DNA of 64,000 nt, from contig NZ_CP139707.1 of NCBI RefSeq assembly GCF_034377145.1, positions 434,001 to 498,000 of the forward strand. The letters are read 5' to 3'. The DNA is from Sulfitobacter sp. OXR-159. Lineage in GTDB: Bacteria; Pseudomonadota; Alphaproteobacteria; Rhodobacterales; Rhodobacteraceae. The number at the start of each line of letters is the position of its first letter. The stretch's first letter is position 1. The position numbers were made by a program, and so were the translations under genes. The notes under the pieces were generated by a model. It was not told the DNA's origin, made no database searches, and saw only the letters and a program-made list of their open reading frames with translations. Shown in pieces: positions 55,974 to 64,000 of the stretch.

Positions 55974-56849
55974 TCAGTCCTTGCTGCCGATCTTGTCTTG
56001 GGTCTTGGTGTCGAAATCGCTGGCGTCGTGCCGCTCATGCAGTTGCATCGACAGATCGTCGCCGAAGGCGCGGTTGACCATACGGCCCCGGGTCACGGCA
56101 GGGCGTGCGTCAATCGCTTCGGCCCAACGCATGACGTTTTTGTAAGAGGTCACGTCAAGGAACTCAGCCGCCGAGTAGAGCCGCCCGAGCACCAATTGAC
56201 CATACCAGCTCCAGATCGCCATATCGGCGATGGAGTATTCATCGGCGAAATACTCATGCTCGGCCAAATGCTTGTCCATTACATCAAGCTGACGCTTGGT
56301 TTCCATCGCGAAACGGTTGATGGGGTATTCGAACTTCTCTGGGGCGTAGGCGTAGAAATGGCCAAAGCCGCCGCCAAGGTAGGGCGCGCTGCCCATCTGC
56401 CAGAAGAGCCACGACAGCGCCTCGGTCCGACGGGTGGGGTCTTGGGGCAGGAAGGCGCCAAACTTCTCAGCGAGACAGAGCAGGATCGCGCCCGATTCGA
56501 AAACCCGCTGGGGCGCATCGCCAGAGCGGTCCATCAGCGCGGGAATTTTAGAGTTGGGGTTCACCTCGACAAAGCCCGAACCGAACTGATCGCCCTCGGA
56601 AATATCAACCAGCCAAGCGTCGTATTCAGCCGCCTTATGGCCCGCCTCTAGCAGTTCTTCGAACATCACCGTGACTTTGACGCCATTGGGTGTGGCAAGG
56701 GAATAAAGTTGGAAGGGATGGTCGCCGACGGGCAGGTCCTTGTCATGGGTCGCACCGGCGATGGGCCGGTTGGTGCTGGCGAATTTGCCGCCGCTTTCTG
56801 ATTCCCATTTCCAAACCTTTGGCGGCGTATATTCGGGCGTGTCCGACAT
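55974..56849 (-). CDS. yghU: Glutathione-dependent disulfide-bond oxidoreductase, YghU family
   Basis: A 291-residue protein of the Nu-class GST family. YghU uses two glutathione molecules per subunit and has disulfide-bond reductase activity. The long N-terminal arm (PPKVWKWESESGGKFASTNRP) is typical, followed by HPFQLYSLATPNGVKVTVMFEELLE, VNPNSKIPALMDRS with the glutathione-binding loop and VFESGAILLCLAEKFG. The C-terminal helical domain contains YSIADMAIWSWYGQLVLG. Start at 56849. It is transcribed alone, with a hairpin after it. Confidence 0.92.
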   Translation of the reverse strand: MSDTPEYTPPKVWKWESESGGKFASTNRPIAGATHDKDLPVGDHPFQLYSLATPNGVKVTVMFEELLEAGHKAAEYDAWLVDISEGDQFGSGFVEVNPNSKIPALMDRSGDAPQRVFESGAILLCLAEKFGAFLPQDPTRRTEALSWLFWQMGSAPYLGGGFGHFYAYAPEKFEYPINRFAMETKRQLDVMDKHLAEHEYFADEYSIADMAIWSWYGQLVLGRLYSAAEFLDVTSYKNVMRWAEAIDARPAVTRGRMVNRAFGDDLSMQLHERHDASDFDTKTQDKIGSKD

Positions 56850-56924
56850 GATGGTCTTCCTTGTTATTCAAGTCTGCTTTGAAGGTGGGGTTTTGCGCCG
56901 GGGTTGCAAGCAGATAGGCGCAAC

Positions 56925-56954
56925 GAAAAAAGCCGCCCCCGAAGGAGCGGCCTT
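56925..56954 (-). terminator. Terminator after rpmJ
   Basis: On the minus strand GCCGCTCC pairs with GGGGCGGC across a TTCG tetraloop, followed by six T. It lies 22 nt beyond the rpmJ stop. Confidence 0.85.
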
Positions 56955-56975
56955 TAAACCGAATAGCTGCGAAGC

Positions 56976-57101
56976 TCAGCCCTGACGGGCTTTGAACCGG
57001 CGCTGCGTCTTGTTGATGACGTAAACGCGGCCTTTGCGACGCACAACACGGCAATCGCGATGCCGATTCTTGAGCGAGCGGAGCGAATTGCGAACCTTCA
57101 T
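56976..57101 (-). CDS. rpmJ: 50S ribosomal protein L36
   Basis: A 41-residue L36 starting at 57101 ([20 protein letters not shown]) with the strong ribosome-binding site GAGGAGACGACC. This is the zinc-free form, as the usual CxxC pair is absent (only [20 protein letters not shown]). The frame stays open upstream, but the ATG at 57101 gives the exact family start. It stands apart from the main ribosomal operon, 75 nt downstream of tRNA-Val on the same strand. Confidence 0.97.
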   Translation of the reverse strand: MKVRNSLRSLKNRHRDCRVVRRKGRVYVINKTQRRFKARQG

Positions 57102-57176
57102 GGTCGTCTCCTCATGTCGTGGCGCGGGCCAGCGCCTGGGTTGCGGGCAACCTGCCAAAGGCAGGTCGATGAATAA

Positions 57177-57251
57177 TGGTGGGCGATACTGGGATCGAAC
57201 CAGTGACCCCTTCGATGTCAACGAAGTGCTCTACCGCTGAGCTAATCACCC
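57177..57251 (-). tRNA. tRNA-Val (anticodon GAC)
   Basis: 75 nt on the minus strand fold into a full cloverleaf. The acceptor stem is GGGTGAT with ATCGCCC, the D arm is GCTC-AGCGGTA-GAGC, the anticodon arm is CTTCG-TTGACAT-CGAAG with anticodon GAC, and the T arm is ACTGG-TTCGATC-CCAGT. The 3' ACCA is encoded. It reads GTC and GTT valine codons. rpmJ follows 75 nt downstream on the same strand. Confidence 0.97.
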
Positions 57252-57290
57252 ACTTTTAAGCGTTTCCATACCGGCCCCAAAACTAAATGG

Positions 57291-57308
57291 GGCGCGAAAT
57301 TTCGCGCC
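57291..57308. promoter_or_regulatory. Perfect 18-bp palindrome, probable operator
   Basis: GGCGCGAAA-TTTCGCGCC is a perfect inverted repeat without a spacer. It lies between the divergent tRNA-Val gene and the N-formylglutamate amidohydrolase gene, at the -35 position relative to a TATAAA at 57319-57324. It could bind a dimeric regulator. No T run makes it a clear terminator. Confidence 0.45.
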
Positions 57309-57318
57309 GTTGGGGTGC

Positions 57319-57324
57319 TATAAA
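57319..57324 (+). promoter_or_regulatory. Likely -10 element of the N-formylglutamate amidohydrolase gene
   Basis: TATAAA, 5/6 to the consensus, with no good -35 upstream; the palindrome at 57291-57308 occupies that position, so an activator is possible. Confidence 0.35.
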
Positions 57325-57396
57325 AGGAGTCGGCGACGGGATCAAGGGCTTTTGGAGCGGAATAAACACGCTATGTTCGACTTAGAAGGAATTATT

Positions 57397-58257
57397 ATGC
57401 CGATGACCGCCTACGAAGTACTGCATCCCGACCGAAACCGCTCTTGCGTGGTCTTTGCCTCGCCCCATTCGGGTCGGGATTATGCTGCGTCTTTCCTGCG
57501 GCGGTCGGTTTTGGATGAACATGCGATCCGCTCGTCCGAGGATGCATTTGTTGATCTGTTGTTCGATTGCGCGCCGCTGCATGGGGCCACTTTCATCAAA
57601 GCAGGTGCGCCGCGGGCCTATATCGACCTCAACCGCGCGCCCGAGGAGTTGGACCCATCGGTCATCGAAGGGATCCCGCGGCAGGGTCATAACCCGCGCG
57701 TGGCCTCGGGGCTTGGGGTGATTCCCCGCGTGGTGGCCAATGGTCGGGCGATTTATCGTGGCAAGCTTTCCCAAGAGGAGGCGCAGCTGCGCATCGACAG
57801 CTACTGGCGGCCCTATCACGCGAAATTGCAGGAGTTGCTGAGCGGGGCGCATCGCCGTCACGGGCAGGCGGTGCTGGTCGATTGCCACTCCATGCCGCAT
57901 GAGGCGATGGATGGCGTCGCGCGCGGCGGGATGCGGCGGCCCGATGTCGTGTTGGGCGACCGCTTTGGCGCGGCGGCGGGGGGCGAGGTGGTCGACCGGA
58001 TCGAAGCCGCCTTTGTCGAGGCGGGGTTCGTGGTGACGCGCAATTCGCCCTTTGCCGGGGCCTATATTACCCAAGCCTATGGCCGTCCCTCGCGCGGGCA
58101 GCATGCCGTGCAGGTCGAGATCGACCGGGCGCTCTATATGAACGAGCGGTTGATTCGGCCCAACGGTGCTTTCGAGGCGGTGCAGGCGGCGCTGCAGCGT
58201 GTGGTGGCCGAAGTGGCGCAGATCGGGCAGCAGCGGCTTCCCCTCGCTGCGGAGTAG
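57397..58257 (+). CDS. N-formylglutamate amidohydrolase family protein
   Basis: A 286-residue zinc hydrolase of the HutG/DUF1826-like group that cleaves N-formylglutamate to formate and glutamate in histidine degradation. It contains VVFASPHSGRDYAASF with the first metal histidine, SEDAFVDLLF, YIDLNRAPEELDPSV, AVLVDCHSMPH with the next ligands, and NSPFAGAYITQAYGRPSRGQHAVQVEIDRALY at the end. The ATG at 57397 follows AGAAGGA at good spacing; upstream ATGs exist in frame. No other hut genes are in the window, so the true substrate is uncertain. Confidence 0.87.
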   Translation: MPMTAYEVLHPDRNRSCVVFASPHSGRDYAASFLRRSVLDEHAIRSSEDAFVDLLFDCAPLHGATFIKAGAPRAYIDLNRAPEELDPSVIEGIPRQGHNPRVASGLGVIPRVVANGRAIYRGKLSQEEAQLRIDSYWRPYHAKLQELLSGAHRRHGQAVLVDCHSMPHEAMDGVARGGMRRPDVVLGDRFGAAAGGEVVDRIEAAFVEAGFVVTRNSPFAGAYITQAYGRPSRGQHAVQVEIDRALYMNERLIRPNGAFEAVQAALQRVVAEVAQIGQQRLPLAAE

Positions 58258-58258
58258 G

Positions 58259-59512
58259 TCAGCGCAGGGCGCGGCCTTTCACGATTGCTTTCTCGCCGAA
58301 GCGGCTGCGGATGCTGTCGGCTGCGCGTTCGGCGCGGCTGCGCTGTGCGGCTCCGGGATCAAGTAGATCGCCGGCCATATCCGCCCCCTCTGCGCCCGAG
58401 AGATCCGATAGCCCCACGCCGATCAGCCGATAGGCGCTATTGTGGTCGACCTGATCGAACAGGGCGCGGGCGGTGCGATAAATGCGGTCGGCCAGTTGCG
58501 TCGGATCGTGCAGCGACAGGCGGCGTGATAGCAAAGAGTGATCGGCGCGTTTCAGTTTAAGCGTCACCACCCGGCCTGCCATCTCTTTCGCCTTGGCGCG
58601 GTCCGCCACCTTTTCCGCCAAACGCCAGATATGGCCGTCCAGAATCTCCGCATCGCCCGTATCGTCAGAGAATGTCGTCTCGTTGCTGATCGACTTCACC
58701 GGACGGTGCCGCGACACGCGCCGTTTGTCTTGGCCGCGCGCGAGATGCCAGAGCCGGTCGCCCATGCTGCCAAAGCGGGCGATGAGATCGGTCTGGTCCC
58801 ACCGCAACAGATCGGAAAAACTGCGGATGCCGGCCTTTTCCAGCGCGGTCTGCGTGGCGGCCCCGACGCCCCAGATCATGCCCACCGGTTTGTCGCGCAA
58901 AAACGCCGCCGTTTCGCCCGCGCCGATGACAGAGAACCCATGCGGCTTGTCGAGGTCCGAGGCGACCTTGGCCAGAAACTTGTTATGGCTCAGCCCGATA
59001 GAACCTGTCAGCCCCAGTTCTACCTTCATCCGCCGCACCAGCCGTGCCAGCATCACCGCCGGGGGCTGGCCGTGCAGCCGCGCGGTGCCGGTCATATCGA
59101 GAAATGCTTCGTCCAGCGACAAGGGCTCAATCGCGGGGGTCATCTCTTCCATCATCGCGCGAATCGCGCGGGAGGCTTCGACATAGACCTCCATGCGTGG
59201 CTTGATGATCACCGCCTCGGGGCACAGCTTGAGCGCCTGAAACATCGGCATGGCCGAGCGCACGCCGCGGATCCGCGCGACATAGCAGGCGGTCGACACG
59301 ACCCCGCGCCGCCCGCCGCCGATGATGACGGGTTTGCCAGCCAGTTCGGGATTGTCGCGTTTTTCCACCGAGGCATAGAAGGCATCGCAATCCATATGGG
59401 CGATTGACAGGTCGAAGAGTTCCGGGTGGGACAGCACACGCGGGCTGCCACAGCGCGGACAGCGCCGCGCCGGAGCGATTTCAGAAAGACAGTCGCGACA
59501 GAGGGTAGCCAT
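58259..59512 (-). CDS. dinB: DNA polymerase IV with N-terminal zinc ribbon
   Basis: A 417-residue Y-family translesion polymerase. The catalytic acids are in IAHMDCDAFYASVEKRD and EPLSLDEAFLDMTGTAR; the little-finger domain follows (about 275-385). The first 30 residues are a zinc-ribbon-like motif (CRDCLSEIAPARRCPRCGSPR) not found in the E. coli enzyme but present in alphaproteobacterial DinB. The C-terminal tail (AERAADSIRSRFGEKAIVKG) is also typical of this group. Starting at the ATG at 59512 (MATLCRDC). The stop lies two nt from the stop of the previous, convergent gene. Confidence 0.93.
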   Translation of the reverse strand: MATLCRDCLSEIAPARRCPRCGSPRVLSHPELFDLSIAHMDCDAFYASVEKRDNPELAGKPVIIGGGRRGVVSTACYVARIRGVRSAMPMFQALKLCPEAVIIKPRMEVYVEASRAIRAMMEEMTPAIEPLSLDEAFLDMTGTARLHGQPPAVMLARLVRRMKVELGLTGSIGLSHNKFLAKVASDLDKPHGFSVIGAGETAAFLRDKPVGMIWGVGAATQTALEKAGIRSFSDLLRWDQTDLIARFGSMGDRLWHLARGQDKRRVSRHRPVKSISNETTFSDDTGDAEILDGHIWRLAEKVADRAKAKEMAGRVVTLKLKRADHSLLSRRLSLHDPTQLADRIYRTARALFDQVDHNSAYRLIGVGLSDLSGAEGADMAGDLLDPGAAQRSRAERAADSIRSRFGEKAIVKGRALR

Positions 59513-59572
59513 GAGTACACCGGGAGGGCAGGGTTCGGGCGACGATTCTAACCAGATCGCGAGGGATTTAAC

Positions 59573-60007
59573 ATGGGCTTTGATGGCGCAAAGCTGGCGC
59601 TTTACCTTGGAGAGAAGCTGGCCGTGATCCTGCGCGACGACACGCCGGGCCTGCCCTTTGCAGATCATTGGGATTTGCCCGGTGGGGGCCGCGAGGGGGA
59701 AGAGACCCCGCTGGCCTGCGCGCTGCGCGAATGCCGCGAAGAGTTGGGGATCGTGGTGCCCGAAGACGCGGTGATCTGGCAAGGCAGCTTTGATGAGGCG
59801 GGGCGGATCAAATGGTTCTTCGTTGCACGCTTGCCCGCCGAGGCAGAGGCCCAGGTCGTCTTTGGCGACGAGGGGCAGCGCTGGCGTTTGATGACGCAGG
59901 ATGAGTTTCTGACCCATCCCCGCGCGGTGCCCGCATTTCAGGACCGCTTGCGGGTCTATCTGGCGCAAAGCGCGACAGAAAAACAGCAACACGAAAGGGG
60001 GAAATAA
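59573..60007 (+). CDS. Nudix hydrolase
   Basis: A 144-residue Nudix enzyme. The box GGREGEETPLACALRECREELGI fits Gx5Ex7REUxEExGU exactly (here split: G-x5-E, then REC-R-EE-L-G-I). WDLPGGGREG before it and WFFVARLPAEAEAQVVFGDEGQRW after it are typical of NUDIX hydrolases on small nucleotides. The substrate is unknown. It diverges from dinB by 60 nt, so a nucleotide-pool or repair role is possible. A strong hairpin lies directly after it. Confidence 0.85.
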   Translation: MGFDGAKLALYLGEKLAVILRDDTPGLPFADHWDLPGGGREGEETPLACALRECREELGIVVPEDAVIWQGSFDEAGRIKWFFVARLPAEAEAQVVFGDEGQRWRLMTQDEFLTHPRAVPAFQDRLRVYLAQSATEKQQHERGK

Positions 60008-60010
60008 AGG

Positions 60011-60034
60011 CCCCCCGCCTGCGTGAGCGGGGGG
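60011..60034. terminator. GC-rich hairpin between Nudix and pyrF genes
   Basis: CCCCCCGC (60011-60018) pairs with GCGGGGGG (60027-60034) across an eight-nt loop. On the minus strand it is followed by CCTTTATTT. It lies just after the Nudix stop on the plus strand and 155 nt beyond the pyrF stop on the minus strand, so it may serve both. Confidence 0.6.
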
Positions 60035-60189
60035 AGGTGACGAACATCAGGAAGAACCAGTTCGTCGGGGAGTATCACCTGAGTTCAACATAACATGTTA
60101 CGCGGTTTTCGCCTAGCATTGATGGCCGCCCCCGCGGCGCATCCCGGCGCGCTGTGGTCGATTTGCTACAGGGCGGAGGGAGGCACTTG

Positions 60190-60891
60190 TTAACGTTCAG
60201 AAATTTCCTGAAGAACGGCGCGGGCAGCGGCAGCGGGGTCTTCGGCCTGCCAGATCGGGCGGCCCACCACGATGTGATCGGCGCCATCCGCGATGGCCTG
60301 ACCGGGGGTGGCGACCCGTTTCTGATCGCCCAATGCGGCACCTTGGGGGCGCACGCCCGGCGTGACGATAAGCTTGCCGTTCGCTTCGGGGAGGGCGCGG
60401 ATCGCGGCGGCCTCTTGAGGGGAGGCGATGACGCCATCCGCGCCTGCGTCCAACGCGCGGCCCGCACGGGTCAGCACCAGATCGCCCAGATCGCCCGGTT
60501 GGATCAGCGCGGCGTCAAGGTCGGCGCGGTCAAGCGAGGTGAGGATCGTGACGGCGAGGATCTTCATGTCGGTGCCGGCGGCCCCTTGCTTGGCCGCCGC
60601 CACCACATGCGGGTCGCCGTGGACGGTCAAGAAATCCAAATCGAACTGGGCCAACCCGCGCACCGCCGCCTCAACGGTGGCACCGATGTCGAAAAGCTTC
60701 ATATCAAGGAAGATGCGCTTGCCATGTTCCTGTTTCAGTTCATTGGCCAAGGCCAAGGCCAAGCCGCCGCCCGTCAGCATGCCGAGGCCAATTTTGTAAA
60801 AGCCCACGGCATCGCCGAGCTTTTCGGCCAGTTCCAGCCCCGCGACCGCATGGGGAACATCAAGGGCGACAATCAGACGGTCATCAGACAT
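60190..60891 (-). CDS. pyrF: Orotidine 5'-phosphate decarboxylase
   Basis: Last step of UMP synthesis. The 233-residue length is normal. The start at 60891 gives MSDDRLIVALDVPHAVAGL, preceded by the frame-open but non-family upstream part. The catalytic motif is IFLDMKLFDIGATVEAAVRG (the D-K-D site), with ILTSLDRADLD and GDQKRVATPGQAIADGADHIVVGRPI giving the phosphate-binding region. It is on the same strand as the small gene at 61137 but separated by a strong terminator. Confidence 0.96.
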   Translation of the reverse strand: MSDDRLIVALDVPHAVAGLELAEKLGDAVGFYKIGLGMLTGGGLALALANELKQEHGKRIFLDMKLFDIGATVEAAVRGLAQFDLDFLTVHGDPHVVAAAKQGAAGTDMKILAVTILTSLDRADLDAALIQPGDLGDLVLTRAGRALDAGADGVIASPQEAAAIRALPEANGKLIVTPGVRPQGAALGDQKRVATPGQAIADGADHIVVGRPIWQAEDPAAAARAVLQEISER

Positions 60892-60973
60892 GCGAGGGCT
60901 CCTGCCAATTTTCAAACGGCTTTGACCTACGCCGCGGCGCGGGGCAAGTCCATCATTCATGCAGCAGGGGCGC

Positions 60974-61012
60974 AAAAAAGAGGCCCGAACACCGCATTGC
61001 GGGGTCCGGGCC
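60974..61012 (-). terminator. Terminator after the 104-residue protein gene
   Basis: On the minus strand GGCCCGGAC pairs with GTTCGGGCC, and the inner CCGC...GCGG can extend the structure. It is followed by TCTTTTTTG. It isolates pyrF from the upstream gene at 61137. Confidence 0.85.
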
Positions 61013-61136
61013 AAGTGATCAGAGACTTAGCAGGCAGGCACTGGTCTCTGGTATGCGGAACGCCACATCGGGACAGATGAGGTGGCAGCAGGTCCGCGGG
61101 CAGCCGCGCGGCAGGCAGGAGCCGCACGGAAGAGGG

Positions 61137-61451
61137 TTAGGCTGCGTCGCGGCCGGGGAGGTCCATGACCTCTTCCAACCAACGCAGCGGATCGAAGCTG
61201 CGGCGTCCAGCCCGCTGAGCGGGGACGTGGCGCAGGACTTCGGAACTCAAACCACGCTTCTGGGCGTGGCGGCGGAGCGCTTGACGGGACAGGCCGTCAG
61301 CGGCATCGCGGTATGACATGGTAATCGGGGCATCGATGGCACAAGCGTAGCGGCGCAGCTGCTCCCCGTCTTGGACGGTCACCAGCGCTTCGAAACACTG
61401 AGTGGCCGCATTGTAGGTGACATCTGTCAACTGGATAGGGCGCGTCTGCAT
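61137..61451 (-). CDS. Small conserved-looking protein of unknown function
   Basis: A 104-residue soluble protein, start at 61451 (MQTRPIQLTDVTYNAATQCF) after AGAGGTGAAACG. The N-terminal half looks beta-rich (FEALVTVQDGEQLRRYACAI, AIDAPITMSYRDAADGL) and the C-terminal half helical and basic (QALRRHAQKRGLSSEVLRHV). I do not recognise a family with confidence. It has its own terminator and sits upstream of pyrF and divergent from clpB. The divergent clpB heat-shock promoter region is shared, so it could be stress related (inference). Confidence 0.7.
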   Translation of the reverse strand: MQTRPIQLTDVTYNAATQCFEALVTVQDGEQLRRYACAIDAPITMSYRDAADGLSRQALRRHAQKRGLSSEVLRHVPAQRAGRRSFDPLRWLEEVMDLPGRDAA

Positions 61452-61806
61452 CGTTTCACCTCTTGTGTTCTTCTGAACCTTGGCAGGCTTTGTCGTCCTG
61501 CTCTCGTCTGCGGAATAAACGCGAGAGGCAGCCAAATGGTTTCATTATGGTTACACTTTCTGTGGATAAAGGTTAACAATGTATTTATATCAATGGCATA
61601 GGATGGTATTTTTTGACGCAAAGTTGCCGTATTTTCGCCTTATTGGCTGAATTCTTCCTATTGGCAGCTTCTTTCAGGGCGGTATTTTGCGCCCATACGG
61701 TCTTGAACCCGCAGCACCGCTTCCCAAATTGATACCGAGGCTCAGACCGCTGCGTGCCACATATCGGGCGCAGCATTTTGGAGCGCTTGTAGAAAAGGAG
61801 AGACCC
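61452..61806. other. AT-rich intergenic region upstream of clpB
   Basis: A 355-bp divergent intergenic region, clearly less GC-rich than the genes, especially 61530-61680. It holds the heat-shock-type promoter of clpB at its right part. A short minus-strand frame runs through it into clpB but has no support. No further gene is seen. Confidence 0.5.
61702..61729 (+). promoter_or_regulatory. RpoH (sigma-32)-type heat-shock promoter of clpB
   Basis: CTTGAA at 61702-61707 and CCCAAAT at 61723-61729 with a 15-nt spacer resemble the CTTGAA / CCCATNT heat-shock promoter. Transcription would begin about 70 nt upstream of the clpB ATG. Confidence 0.6.

Positions 61807-64000
<2,194 letters not shown>

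Overview
The window is a stretch of chromosome from an alphaproteobacterium of the family Rhodobacteraceae, most likely the Roseobacter group. Signs of this are the high G+C content, dense head-to-tail genes with ATGA/GTGA overlaps, a SitABCD manganese system behind Fur-family boxes, the RsmB/heparinase/PurH/LspA neighbourhood, and several protein families typical of marine roseobacters (DUF1674, DUF3035, two-domain ALDH16, YghU-type GST). The genus is not proven; Sulfitobacter-like is a guess. I see no insertion sequence, prophage, CRISPR array, rRNA or integron. This is mostly core chromosome with some accessory genes.

Layout. 1-6.6 kb: the rbfA-truB-rpsO-pnp translation/RNA-decay cluster on the minus strand, with a phosphodiester glycosidase, a DUF1643 protein and a membrane-anchored RTX repeat protein lying within it. 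6.6-18 kb: dapB, a small secreted protein, an SDHAF4-like assembly factor, rsmB, a PhnD-like binding protein, a heparinase II/III protein, purH, lspA, a lipoprotein and a pair of M16 peptidases. 18-21 kb: deoC with a double-domain aldehyde dehydrogenase. 21-25 kb: sitABCD. 25-30 kb: mutL, rmuC and a threonine/serine dehydratase. 30-34.4 kb: a tightly overlapping five-gene operon (FAD oxidoreductase, DUF1365, MFS, DUF3833, SDR) that resembles the membrane-lipid/singlet-oxygen clusters of Rhodobacter. 34.4-36.8 kb: lysine-forming saccharopine dehydrogenase, GST and a histidine phosphatase. 36.9-41 kb: a formate dehydrogenase alpha subunit without partner subunits, and an M20 amidohydrolase. 41-44 kb: a two-component system and a cytochrome c.

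44.2-52.8 kb holds a branched-chain-type ABC importer (livG, H, M, K, F) bracketed by two acyl/aryl-CoA ligases. This suggests uptake and CoA activation of a carboxylic acid. 52.8-55.9 kb: an iron(III) permease and an iron-binding protein placed convergently. 56-57.3 kb: yghU, rpmJ and tRNA-Val. 57.4-61.5 kb: N-formylglutamate amidohydrolase, a zinc-ribbon DinB polymerase, a Nudix hydrolase, pyrF and a small protein of unknown function. 61.8 kb to the end: clpB behind a heat-shock-type promoter, cut by the window edge. pnp is cut at the left edge.

The most notable signals are two apparent lesions in otherwise intact genes. livH carries an in-frame TAG at 47726-47728, so the permease is split within one reading frame. 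The sensor kinase at 41.6-43.5 kb has lost its N-terminal PAS start through a frameshift near 43442-43446. Either could be real pseudogenisation, regulated decoding or a sequence error. I found no convincing wholly new defence or mobile system; the 29.8-34.4 kb operon and the CoA-ligase/Liv locus are the least understood functional units.
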